From contig SIAJ01000008.1 in assembly GCA_009691845.1 (NCBI GenBank), positions 1 through 64,000 on the forward strand: a DNA stretch of 64,000 nucleotides. The letters are read 5' to 3'. Shown piece after piece: positions 18,397-25,966 of this stretch. The notes under the pieces were generated by a model, which did not search any database, was not told where the DNA came from, and was given only the letters and a program-made list of their open reading frames with translations. Every line of letters starts with the position of its first letter. Position 1 is the stretch's first letter. The DNA comes from Gemmataceae bacterium (GTDB lineage Bacteria > Planctomycetota > Planctomycetia > Gemmatales > Gemmataceae). A program made the position numbers and the translations under genes.

Positions 18397-21081
18397 TCAA
18401 TCTACAAACGCAAACTCGTTGCTAGCCAGCAACACCTGGGCAAGTTGTTCCCACGGACTTAACTTGGCCACCCCCTCGACAGGAGCATTCACGAACGCCA
18501 ACGCCGCCGAAGCTTCCTCGCTCGTCGGCTTGCGACCGTACACGATCCGATACATCTCCTCGATTCGTTTTGCCGAGTCGCCTTCGGTTCGAGCGGCGAG
18601 TGCTCTCGCTTGTTCGATCGCAAACGGCGAGTTCATCAGGAACAGCGCCTGTTGAGGTACGGTCGTCGTGAATCGCTGTGGTGCGTGTGTATCCGGCAGT
18701 GCCAAATCGAACGAGCGGAACGTACCTGGCAGATTCTGGCGATCGATGAAACCATAGACGGCTCGCCGCGGGGTGAACGGTTCCTTGAAGAGATCAACGG
18801 AACGCCCGCCGACTGTCGAATCGAGACGACCGGCTGTCTTCAGGAGATTGTCACGCAGGCCCTCGAACGTAAGACGCTTGCGGCTCATACGCCCCAGGAG
18901 CCGATTCTCGGGATCGTCCGAGGAGTGAGGAGTGGTGTGATCCTTACTCTTCACTCCTGACTCCTCGCTCCTTACTGTGGAAGACTGTTGATACGTCACC
19001 GAGAGAACGATGAGCCGATGTAGTTTCTTCACGCTCCAGCCCGATTCGATGAAGCGAGCCGAGAGCCAATCGAGCAGTTCGGGATGCGTGGGCGGATCGC
19101 AACGGACACCGAAATCACTCGGTGTTCGCACCAGGCCTTGGCCGAACAAATGGCCCCAGATGCGATTGGCCATGACGCGGGCCGTCAGTGGATTCTTGGG
19201 GTCCGCGATTGCCTTGGCCATTTCGAGCCGGCCACTGCCATCTGCGAATGGTTTGCGGTCCGGCCCCGCGATCAGCCCGGGGAACTGCCGCGGAACTTGC
19301 GGCCCGCGGTTATTCGGGTTTCCGCGCACAAAGACGACGGGCTGAGTTAGAGATCCCTCCGTCATCACCATCGCACGTGGTGGGGCGGCTGGGGATTTCG
19401 CCCGCCATTCATCCACTTTACGTTTGAGTGCGTTGAGGTCATCGCGTTCCTTCCGGTTGATCACGCGGGCGAAGACTTGCGCGTTGAAGTCGAGCGGGCC
19501 TCCCGTCCCCAGAACGCTGGCCAACAACTTGTCTTCGCCTGGGGTCGCGATCAACTCCCCGTAGATCATGCAGACGTCTGCAAATGTCAGTGGCTTCTTC
19601 TCCGTCAACACTTTGAGCACGGCCGGGTAGGCCTTGTCCGCGATAAGTTTGGTGAGGGCCTCCGGGGCCTTGGCAGCGAACTCCGCGTCGGGGATGGCCG
19701 CGAGTGATTGAAAGGGCGCGAAGAGCGGTTCGACCTTCGCCTTGGTGTCCAGATAAACGTCCCATTGGCGGAGTACGACCGCATTGAGTTTTCGTTCGTC
19801 GGCGATTGTCGGAATCAGCCGGCTCTTGGCCCTGGCATCGCGGGCGGCTCGCAGATATTCCGAAATGACCGCGGCCGAGCGAAGCTTCGTCAGATACTCG
19901 TTCCGTAGCTTTTCTCCCGCTTGTTTGACCACGTCCTCGCGTTTCTTCAGTTCAGCCTCGAAGGCCTTCACTTCAGGGGTGTCCTTGGGCTGCTCGATCA
20001 GTGGCAGTTCTTTCGGTTCCTGCGAAGACGCGAACACCCCGTATAGCGAGTAGTAATCCTTGGTCGGAATCGGGTCATACTTGTGGTCGTGGCAACGGGC
20101 ACAGGTGATCGTCAGCCCCTGGAAGGTGCGGAATGTCACATCGATGCGGTCGTCGATGATGTCGGCCTGGTTGTTCAGGAAACGCCGGCCAACAGTGAGG
20201 AAGCCCATCGCGGCCAGGTTCGGCTTGTCGTCCTTCACGAGTCGATCGGCCGCGAGTTGATATTGAATGAATTGGTTGTAAGGCAAATCCTGATTGAACG
20301 AACGGATGAGCCAATCGCGATAGGTGAATGCAAATGGATAGTTGCGATCCTCCGTGAACACATAGCCCTTGGTGTCCGCGTAGCGGGCCAGGTCCATCCA
20401 GTGCCTGGCCTGCTGTTCGCCGAATTGCGGCGAATCGAGCAAGCGATCGACCCGCTTCTCAAAAGCCTGGGGCGAGGAGTCCGCAACGAAGGTTTCCACT
20501 TCTTCGGGCGTTGGCAACAGGCCGGTCAGATCGTGGGCGACTCGTCGAAGGAGCGTTCGGCGATCGGCGGCTGATCCTAACGATTGCCCCTTCTCTTCCA
20601 GTTTCGCAGCGACGAACTTGTCGATTGCGTTCAAGAACCGCGATTTCGTGGTCGGGGGTAGCGGATCGCGGGTCGGCTGAAACGCCCAGTGGGTTTTGGA
20701 AGGATCAGCCGCGACGATTTTAGCGTTGTCCGGATACGGTGCCCCCATCTTGACCCACGTGGCCAGGGCTTCGATTGCCGCGTCGGACAATTTTGACTTC
20801 GGCGGCATCTTCAACTCGCCCGATTGGCGAATGGCGAGGATCAGAGGGCTTTTCTCCGGCTGGCCAGCCACGATGACCGGGCCTCCATCGCTACCTTTGA
20901 GCAGGTCGGCCTTGCGGTCGAGACGTAGGCCCGAGGATTGTTTTTTCTCGCCGTGACACGAGTAGCAATGTTCCGCTAATACCGGGCGAACGTTCTTCTC
21001 GAAGAACTCGATGGCCGTGGGCTCGGCCGACACGCTGAGTTGCGCGAAGAAAGTTAGAATCAGAAATGCAGCACAACGCAT
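18397..21081 (-). CDS. secreted di-haem PSCyt1/DUF1549/DUF1553 protein
   Basis: An 894-residue protein with a signal peptide (MRCAAFLILTFFAQLSVSAEP). PSCyt1 carries the haem motif [13 protein letters not shown] near residue 40. DUF1549 carries LLDSPQFGEQQARHWMDLARYADTKG and a second CxxCH ([13 protein letters not shown] near 327). A long lysine/alanine-rich linker precedes DUF1553 (NRIWGHLFGQGLVRTPSDFG, ENRLLGRMSRKRLTFEGLRDN). It presumably feeds electrons into or out of a reaction carried out with the following DUF1501 protein. The loop just before DDPENRLLG is encoded by the inverted repeat at 18920-18966, giving the extra sequence VRSEESGVKSKDHTTPH. It is divergent from the sigma factor at 21341. 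Confidence 0.92.
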   Translation of the reverse strand: MRCAAFLILTFFAQLSVSAEPTAIEFFEKNVRPVLAEHCYSCHGEKKQSSGLRLDRKADLLKGSDGGPVIVAGQPEKSPLILAIRQSGELKMPPKSKLSDAAIEALATWVKMGAPYPDNAKIVAADPSKTHWAFQPTRDPLPPTTKSRFLNAIDKFVAAKLEEKGQSLGSAADRRTLLRRVAHDLTGLLPTPEEVETFVADSSPQAFEKRVDRLLDSPQFGEQQARHWMDLARYADTKGYVFTEDRNYPFAFTYRDWLIRSFNQDLPYNQFIQYQLAADRLVKDDKPNLAAMGFLTVGRRFLNNQADIIDDRIDVTFRTFQGLTITCARCHDHKYDPIPTKDYYSLYGVFASSQEPKELPLIEQPKDTPEVKAFEAELKKREDVVKQAGEKLRNEYLTKLRSAAVISEYLRAARDARAKSRLIPTIADERKLNAVVLRQWDVYLDTKAKVEPLFAPFQSLAAIPDAEFAAKAPEALTKLIADKAYPAVLKVLTEKKPLTFADVCMIYGELIATPGEDKLLASVLGTGGPLDFNAQVFARVINRKERDDLNALKRKVDEWRAKSPAAPPRAMVMTEGSLTQPVVFVRGNPNNRGPQVPRQFPGLIAGPDRKPFADGSGRLEMAKAIADPKNPLTARVMANRIWGHLFGQGLVRTPSDFGVRCDPPTHPELLDWLSARFIESGWSVKKLHRLIVLSVTYQQSSTVRSEESGVKSKDHTTPHSSDDPENRLLGRMSRKRLTFEGLRDNLLKTAGRLDSTVGGRSVDLFKEPFTPRRAVYGFIDRQNLPGTFRSFDLALPDTHAPQRFTTTVPQQALFLMNSPFAIEQARALAARTEGDSAKRIEEMYRIVYGRKPTSEEASAALAFVNAPVEGVAKLSPWEQLAQVLLASNEFAFVD
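18920..18966. repeat. heptamer inverted repeat inside a DUF1553 coding region
   Basis: Left arm GAGGAGTGAGGAGTG (18920-18934) and right arm CACTCCTGACTCCTC (18952-18966) match at 14 of 15 positions around a 17-base loop. Two more CTCCT-type heptamers follow to about 18974. It is in frame and adds a hydrophilic loop at a position that is variable among the DUF1553 paralogues in the window. Confidence 0.75.
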
Positions 21082-21340
21082 GAAGTATCGACTCCGAGGG
21101 GTGGACGAGACCGTGCGAGAAGAGTTTTGGTGGGTCCAATCACTCTACACAAAACCGAGCAATATTCTCGTTCTCTTGACCGTGCGAACCTTCAAGCCAG
21201 TCCCTGAGTCAAGTCCTGGACCTCTTTGCGACGATAGAGAGGGGTTGTTTCCCCAGGATTCTCTTGTCGCCTGGCAACTCAAGATGTAGAGTTCTCTGTT
21301 CGTCCTGTGAAGAGCTTTTGAAGGAAAATGACCTTTACCG

Positions 21341-21946
21341 ATGATGACAGTTAATACATTCCTGCCGGAAGAAGAAGTTCGAGTGCTGATCACGCGTGCT
21401 CAGCGTGGTGATCGCGAGGCGTTCGCGCTCGTGATCGAACAGGTACGCCCGTTGATCCACAAGATGGCGAGACAGATCTCTGGGCGTGGGAACGGTGCAC
21501 CGATCGAGGATCTGGTCCAAGCGGGGTTGCTGGCAGCCGTGCGTTCCGTGCCTTGCTTCCGGATCGACGCAGGAGTTAAGTTCGTTAGCTACGTGGGTGT
21601 GGCCGCCCGTCGAGCAATCCTGCGTGCCGCGGTTTCCTGGAAGATGTTGCCCCAGGCCGGCTCGACCGAATACGACTTTATCGATCAGGTGAGGGATTTG
21701 CGCGAGCCAGACCGCACGAATACGGACGTGGAGACGGCGATACAGATTCGAAACCTCGTGACCGATCATCTGGGTGATCGGGAGCAGTATCTTGTGGGCC
21801 AGCGATTTGGGTTGGATGGGTCGCCACCCCGAACGTATGCGGAGTTGGCAGTGGCCACGGGAACATCTCGGCAAAATGTACAACAACTAGTTGAGCGGGC
21901 CTTGCGTCGATTGCGGACCGCGTTGCCGGAGATCATGAAGGATTGA
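21341..21946 (+). CDS. sigma-70 family RNA polymerase sigma factor, two-domain
   Basis: 201 residues. Region 2 covers about 10-100 (RAQRGDREAFALVIEQV, IEDLVQAGLLAAVRSV, VKFVSYVGVAARRAILRAA). Region 4 is at the C-terminus (LGDREQYLVGQRFGLDG, YAELAVATGTSRQNVQQLVERALRRLR), with the helix-turn-helix that reads the -35 box. Region 3 is absent and there is no region 1, as in small sigma factors, although region 2 resembles the sigB/sporulation type more than classic ECFs. The start is one of two adjacent ATGs at 21341/21344 without a strong ribosome-binding site. No anti-sigma gene adjoins it. The divergent DUF1549 gene is 259 bases away. Confidence 0.88.
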   Translation: MMTVNTFLPEEEVRVLITRAQRGDREAFALVIEQVRPLIHKMARQISGRGNGAPIEDLVQAGLLAAVRSVPCFRIDAGVKFVSYVGVAARRAILRAAVSWKMLPQAGSTEYDFIDQVRDLREPDRTNTDVETAIQIRNLVTDHLGDREQYLVGQRFGLDGSPPRTYAELAVATGTSRQNVQQLVERALRRLRTALPEIMKD

Positions 21947-21950
21947 CCGA

Positions 21951-22082
21951 TCAGCCCGGCTCGACTCGTTCGTTCTTCGGCACGTCCTTGGTTTTGTTTT
22001 TCCCTTTTTCGCCGCTGTTTCCGCAACCTCCGACGAACATCAGCACAAAAGCCAGTAACAAGATTGCGAAGCGGGAATGCAT
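21951..22082 (-). CDS. 43-residue lipoprotein
   Basis: The reading frame from the ATG at 22082 to the TGA at 21951 encodes a lipoprotein signal (MHSRFAILLLAFVLMFVGGC). The lipobox is VGGC with Cys20, followed by a 23-residue lysine/glutamate-rich tail (GNSGEKGKNKTKDVPKNE). It would be lipidated and anchored in a membrane. It lies tail to tail with the sigma factor, four bases from its stop. It is too short for most gene finders, but the signal, lipobox and charged tail match two similar lipoproteins just downstream. Function unknown. Confidence 0.65.
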   Translation of the reverse strand: MHSRFAILLLAFVLMFVGGCGNSGEKGKNKTKDVPKNERVEPG

Positions 22083-22142
22083 GGTGCTTGCTCGTTAGTA
22101 GGGCAAGTGTCTCGCTTGCCGAATTCCGCGACGAAGAAAACC

Positions 22143-22173
22143 AAAGGCCGGCCGCATGAAGCGGTCGGCCTTT
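22143..22173 (-). terminator. intrinsic terminator of the lipoprotein at 22211
   Basis: Arms AAAGGCCGGCCGC (22143-22155) and GCGGTCGGCCTTT (22161-22173) pair with one imperfect pair around a five-base loop. On the minus strand the stem is followed by TTTGGTTTTCTT, as expected for a factor-independent terminator about 40 bases past the lipoprotein stop. Confidence 0.75.
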
Positions 22174-22210
22174 GAGTGTTTGGAAATCCAGGAACGGATC
22201 CTGGAAAACC

Positions 22211-22357
22211 TTACTTGGCTGCTGGGGCAGTCGGAGCAGGTGCTCCGGCAGCGGTCGTAGCTGCCTTGGCCGCCGGAGCGGAGGTCTTCTTGTCGTCGCA
22301 GCCGATCGAGGCAGCGAGGAAACCGGCAACGACCACGAGGCTGAGGAACTTCTTCAT
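22211..22357 (-). CDS. 48-residue lipoprotein with Ala/Pro-rich tail
   Basis: From the ATG at 22357, with AAAGGA about nine bases upstream: MKKFLSLVVVAGFLAASIGC, a lipoprotein signal with Cys20, then DDKKTS and a tail of Ala, Pro, Lys and Thr (AATTAAGAPAPTAPAAK). An in-frame upstream extension to 22438 would bury the signal and is rejected. It shares its first 26 residues in pattern, including CDDKKTS, with the next lipoprotein, so the two are paralogues with different tails. It probably sits in the cell envelope as a small spacer or structural lipoprotein; the actual role is unknown. Confidence 0.75.
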   Translation of the reverse strand: MKKFLSLVVVAGFLAASIGCDDKKTSAPAAKAATTAAGAPAPTAPAAK

Positions 22358-22465
22358 GGAAAACAATCCTTTGAACAGGTGTGAAAAAACCAAAACATTG
22401 TCACCTTCTACACAGTAGGCGACGCAGAGAGAACACACAGGTACAGAAGCAAGGTTGCTTAACGC

Positions 22466-22723
22466 TTACTTGCCGTCCTTTTCTTTCTTCGGATCGACCT
22501 TTGGCGGGTCAACCTTCGGCGGATCGACCTTTGGCGGATCGACCTTCGGCGGGTCAACCTTCGGCGGATCGACCTTCGGCGGATCGACCTTCGGCGGATC
22601 GACCTTCGGCGGGTCGACCTTCGACACCGTCGGTGGGGTCTTCATCTTCTCGGAAGTCTTCTTGTCGTCGCAGCCGGCCATAGCCAGCGCGCCGACAACC
22701 ATTAAAGCAAGCAGTTTCTTCAC
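22466..22723 (-). CDS. 85-residue lipoprotein with KVDPP tandem repeats
   Basis: Starts at a GTG (22723) with GAGG about eleven bases upstream. Signal MKKLLALMVVGALAMAGC, lipidated Cys18, then DDKKTSEKMKTPPTVS, eight perfect KVDPP pentapeptides, one KVDPK and a lysine-rich end. Proline every fifth residue with alternating charges predicts an extended rod, about 45 residues long, held to the membrane by the lipid. Such tails often span or contact the cell wall or outer-membrane space. The 15-base repeat unit could expand or contract without frameshift. Paralogue of the gene at 22211-22357. Confidence 0.78.
   Translation of the reverse strand: MKKLLALMVVGALAMAGCDDKKTSEKMKTPPTVSKVDPPKVDPPKVDPPKVDPPKVDPPKVDPPKVDPPKVDPPKVDPKKEKDGK
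22491..22625 (-). repeat. 15-bp tandem repeat encoding KVDPP
   Basis: About nine units of the type GGCGGATCGACCTTC differ at two positions only (GATCGA/GGTCAA and TTC/TTT). All the differences are synonymous (lysine and aspartate codons) or nearly so, pointing to recent amplification under selection for the peptide. Confidence 0.85.
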
Positions 22724-22897
22724 GGCAATTTACCTCATACAGGTGAGAGGCCCGGTTGGACTAACCCGCGATTCCTTTCGTCCGGTTTCGCGGTACGCCA
22801 ATAGAGATACAAACCTGGGCAAGATATTCCCCATATTTTGAAATAATTGTTACGAAGCAACTTTGGAGAGAGGAATACAGGCACGCCCGACCTTGTC

Positions 22898-22932
22898 TTT
22901 CACTCCTTATTTCTTACTTCTCACTTCTCACT
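22898..22932. repeat. heptamer tandem array
   Basis: Five consecutive 7-base units (TTTCACT, CCTTATT, TCTTACT, TCTCACT, TCTCACT) are followed by a T run. There is no opposing arm, unlike the other heptamer elements. It lies in the 322-base gap 22724-23045 between the KVDPP lipoprotein and the ECF sigma gene. That gap otherwise holds only presumed promoter DNA; I see no further gene there. Confidence 0.65.
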
Positions 22933-23045
22933 TTTTTTGCTCCCAGCCGAATGAACAACCGTAAGTTGAATAAACTTGCGACTTTTCGCACGGAGTCGGG
23001 AATAATTCCGCTCTTCCTGCATCATGCGCTGGAGTGAAGCTCTTC

Positions 23046-23570
23046 ATGGGTGCGACCGAAAGCCGGCGAGGCGTAACCTCCCTCGTCGAGCAACATTATG
23101 AATCGCTCTATCGGTATGCCTACCGATTGAGCGGGTCCGCCGCCGATGCCGAGGATTTGAGTCAGGAAGCATTCTGCAAGGCCCATACGCAGTTCGCCCA
23201 ACTTCGCGATCCAGAACGAGCTAAGCCCTGGCTGTTCTCCATCTTGCGAAATGCCTACCTGCATCGGCTCCGCACGGAGAAAGGTCATCGCCCGGTTTCA
23301 CTCGATGCGATTGGCGACGAGGCGGCTGCGTTGCCAGCCGAAGTCCCAGAAATCGGTTCGGAACAGCTGCAAGTGGCGTTGAGCGAACTGCCTGAGGAGT
23401 TTCGAACGCCGGTGATCTTGTTTTATTTCGAGGAAATGAGTTATCGTGACATTGCCGAGCAGATGGGTTTGCCGATCGGGACGGTCATGTCCCGGCTAGC
23501 TCGTGCGAAGTCGCACCTGAAGAATCGACTGGTATCTTCGGGAAGTAAAGAGGTGACACGTGGACTGTAA
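23046..23570 (+). CDS. ECF-type RNA polymerase sigma factor
   Basis: 174 residues from the ATG at 23046 (MGATESRRGVTSL); a GTG at 23034 would add four residues. Region 2 is VEQHYESLYRYAYRLSG, DAEDLSQEAFCKAH and KPWLFSILRNAYLHRLR. Region 4 is ALSELPEEFRTPVILFYFEEMSYRDIAEQMGLPIGTVMSRLARAKSHL, a typical ECF layout. ECF factors redirect RNA polymerase to a small regulon when released from an anti-sigma protein. The next gene overlaps its end by eleven bases and encodes a zinc-type anti-sigma candidate, so this is a two-gene regulatory unit. The trigger cannot be read from the sequence. Confidence 0.93.
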   Translation: MGATESRRGVTSLVEQHYESLYRYAYRLSGSAADAEDLSQEAFCKAHTQFAQLRDPERAKPWLFSILRNAYLHRLRTEKGHRPVSLDAIGDEAAALPAEVPEIGSEQLQVALSELPEEFRTPVILFYFEEMSYRDIAEQMGLPIGTVMSRLARAKSHLKNRLVSSGSKEVTRGL

Positions 23571-24294
23571 CACCACTCGAATGCTGGCGACCTTTTTTGG
23601 CCGTCATAATAGCGAGCTGGCTCCCGAGGATGCTTCCGCTCTCACTGCGCACATCGCCTCCTGCTCCAGGTGTGCGGCCGAGGTTCAGTTCGAACGTGCT
23701 TTCGACAATCGCGTAGCCCAGGCCATGTTGGCGGTTCCGTTTCCGGCAGGGCTCAAGGCCAAGCTCTTCGATGGCATCGCCACTCAGCACGGAAGCTGGT
23801 ATCGCCAAAAAGCCTACTATGCCGTGGGAATGGCGGCCTCGCTATTGATCGCGATTGGGGGCGTCGTCGCTTGGCAGATGGGTACGGCACCCGAGCTAAC
23901 ACTCGCCGAGATCGTCGCACAATCCGATCGTCAGGAGCAAAATCGGTCGGGGAATGTTCGCAAATTCCTGAAGGAGCGAGGCCTCGGTTTTGACCCCGAG
24001 CGACAACTCGACCTCAATCAAGTCGAATTCTGGGGCGACGGAGAACTCAGTGGCAAGAAAGTTCCGGTACTAAATTTGGTGAACAACGCGAAGAACGCTC
24101 GTGCTAAGGTCTACATCGTTCGCACCACTGATTTCGACTGGAAAAAACTGCCCCAAGATGGCTCCAGCGTGGCCAGCGTCTACGGCTTTCAGGTAGTCGT
24201 GATGCGGGATACCAAACGATTGGACGTGGCCTACATCGTGGTCTTCACTGGTGCAAGCTTGGAGATGTTCCTGGAAGACCGCTCTTCTCTGTAA
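23560..24294 (+). CDS. membrane-anchored ZAS-like anti-sigma factor
   Basis: 244 residues from a GTG at 23560 that overlaps the sigma gene by eleven bases, indicating translational coupling. The N-terminus has the anti-sigma zinc motif HIASCSRC (HxxxCxxC, about residues 30-37). A single membrane segment follows (AVGMAASLLIAIGGVVAW, about 90-107). The remaining 130 residues lie outside the cytoplasm and have no domain I recognise (FDPERQLDLNQVEFWGDGEL, KVYIVRTTDFDWKKLP). It would hold the partner sigma factor at the membrane until an envelope signal releases it. A heptamer hairpin follows the stop. Confidence 0.85.
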   Translation: MDCNTTRMLATFFGRHNSELAPEDASALTAHIASCSRCAAEVQFERAFDNRVAQAMLAVPFPAGLKAKLFDGIATQHGSWYRQKAYYAVGMAASLLIAIGGVVAWQMGTAPELTLAEIVAQSDRQEQNRSGNVRKFLKERGLGFDPERQLDLNQVEFWGDGELSGKKVPVLNLVNNAKNARAKVYIVRTTDFDWKKLPQDGSSVASVYGFQVVVMRDTKRLDVAYIVVFTGASLEMFLEDRSSL

Positions 24295-24300
24295 AAGTAA

Positions 24301-24344
24301 AAAGTCAAAAGCGGAAGGCTGAGCTCTTCTTCACTTTTGACTTT
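24301..24344. terminator. heptamer hairpin between convergent genes
   Basis: AAAGTCAAAAG (24301-24311) is the exact reverse complement of CTTTTGACTTT (24334-24344), and a further TTTTGAC-type unit continues to about 24353. It fills the 65-base gap between the anti-sigma gene and the gene ending at 24360, a natural place for a bidirectional terminator. The A- and T-rich arms give a T-rich tail on both strands. Confidence 0.65.
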
Positions 24345-24359
24345 TGACTTCACGAATTT

Positions 24360-25775
24360 TTACTTGTTCAGCCCCGCCGTCTCTGCGAACCAGCTAACCA
24401 GCGGTGTGGTAGGTTTGGTTTCCTGCTGGGCACCCCACACGCTGTGGAGCATTTCGTAGGCCATGATCCCGCCGATAAACATGATCAGTACAGTCGGAGC
24501 CATCAGCACCGCTGGTAGCGCACCCCACTTCGATGGGGGAGCGTAGGCCGTCGGGTCGCCATCGGCTGCCTCGCGAACCTCATACTCATCGTCGTCGTCG
24601 CCGCTTACACCGGCCAGAGCCGCACTGGCGTCGTCATCGTCGTCGCCTAGCGCGATGCCTTCACCATCCTCGTCGTCATCCTCTTCGACTTGTTTTTTCT
24701 TTTTCTTCTTCTTTTTGGCGCGAGGGGCATCGACGTCCTCGTCGTCCAGGGCCACGACTTCGGACTTGCTCTCATCGTCCTCGTCGGCAACCTCGTCCTC
24801 GTCGATCGCCAGATCGAAGTCGGAACTTTCGAGATCGGTATCGGCCTCGTCGAGCGCAACGGCTTCGGAGGCGGAATCGTCTTCCAGGGCCGGAATTTCG
24901 AAGTCCGTTGCCTCGAAAATATCCCCCTTTTTCCCCTGGCCCGATTTTTCGGAGTCCGCAACCAGGTCGCTGGGCTCCTCGAGGGTCAGTTCGAATTCGC
25001 TATCCGAGTCGGCTTCCGCTTGCTTGCTGGCAGCTAGCTTGCTCCTGCTGGACATGCCCTTTTTCTTGCTCGACATCCCGCTACCGGGCAGATCGAGACT
25101 CAACTCGAAGTCGATCTCGTCGTCGTCGTCCGCCGGTACAGGCGTTTTTTTCTTCTTTTCGAGGGACACTCCGCTATCGGCCGGTTTGTTGAGGTTAATG
25201 CCACTGCCGGCTTTGCCCTTCTTGTCGACTGGCGAATCTTCCTCGCTCGAATCGGGCGTGACCGAGAGTTCAAACTCGCCGCTATCCGGTTCGAGCGAAA
25301 GCTCAAACTCGCTCGATGCATCATCGTCGGTCGGCTGGGACGGTTTCTTGGTCGCCTTCCCGAGACGGACGTCGCTGTCGGATTTCGATTTGAGATTGCG
25401 GCTGCTCTTGGGACCAGATGGCTCTTCCGGGGCGAGCATGAACATGTCGTCCGAGTCGTCTAACTGCAGCGGCGCATCGTAATCGTGTTTCGCAGGATTT
25501 TTCTTGGGTGCCGGTGTCTTCGACTTGTCGTCGGCCAGGCCGATTTCGCCCGGCAGATCCAATTCGGAGGAAGCGGCCAGCGGCAATTCTTCGGACGAAC
25601 CCAGGCCGATTGTTCGCGCCAACTCGTCGATTTCATTCGCCGGGTAACGCACCGTCGTCCCGTCCCGCAAGCGATGGACGCGCTTCGCCCATTCGGTCTG
25701 CATCCGGCGCTTGAATTCCTCGAGTGAGAGGTTCAATCTGTCGGCAGCTTCTTCGAGGGTATAGGTCTGCGCCAT
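24360..25775 (-). CDS. acidic low-complexity protein with N-terminal HTH and C-terminal membrane segment
   Basis: 471 residues; GAGGA lies six bases before the ATG at 25775. Residues 1-55 (TYTLEEAADRLNLSLEEFKRRM, VHRLRDGTTVRYPANEIDELAR) look like an excisionase/MerR-type winged HTH. Then about 350 residues of acidic, serine-rich repeats around the core FELSLE/FELSV/FELTLEEPSD, with lysine patches (KKKKKKKKQ). Near the C-terminus is one hydrophobic segment (ALPAVLMAPTVLIMFIGGIMAYEML, about 430-454). The order HTH, long disordered acidic linker, membrane anchor suggests a membrane-tethered DNA- or protein-binding factor. This architecture recurs in planctomycetes, but I know of no assigned function. 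Confidence 0.85.
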   Translation of the reverse strand: MAQTYTLEEAADRLNLSLEEFKRRMQTEWAKRVHRLRDGTTVRYPANEIDELARTIGLGSSEELPLAASSELDLPGEIGLADDKSKTPAPKKNPAKHDYDAPLQLDDSDDMFMLAPEEPSGPKSSRNLKSKSDSDVRLGKATKKPSQPTDDDASSEFELSLEPDSGEFELSVTPDSSEEDSPVDKKGKAGSGINLNKPADSGVSLEKKKKTPVPADDDDEIDFELSLDLPGSGMSSKKKGMSSRSKLAASKQAEADSDSEFELTLEEPSDLVADSEKSGQGKKGDIFEATDFEIPALEDDSASEAVALDEADTDLESSDFDLAIDEDEVADEDDESKSEVVALDDEDVDAPRAKKKKKKKKQVEEDDDEDGEGIALGDDDDDASAALAGVSGDDDDEYEVREAADGDPTAYAPPSKWGALPAVLMAPTVLIMFIGGIMAYEMLHSVWGAQQETKPTTPLVSWFAETAGLNK

Positions 25776-25966
25776 GACGTATCCTCACGCGATTTGCGTG
25801 GCGGCTAGAACGGACGGGGAATGACAGCCCAAGTAACCGGATGGGCCGATCTTAAACTTGATTCTAAACGTTCCCGAAATCATTACAAGCGAAACCCGTA
25901 CGGTAATTTGGGAAGAACGGTAGGAGGCTGCCGGTTGTTCCGGTTATTCCGAAAAGTCCTTGGCTC

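Noticed and set aside
17234-18655. 473-codon plus-strand open frame
   Set aside because: Runs antisense across the DUF1501 and the end of the DUF1549 gene; shadow frame.
22491-22625. CRISPR-like regular 15-bp repeats
   Set aside because: There are no spacers, the unit is coding (KVDPP) and differences between units are mostly synonymous; it is a tandem coding repeat.
24601-24960. Long plus-strand serine- and arginine-rich frames opposite the acidic protein
   Set aside because: Mirror image of GAC/GAG/TCG-rich coding; the minus-strand frame has a ribosome-binding site, an HTH and a membrane segment.
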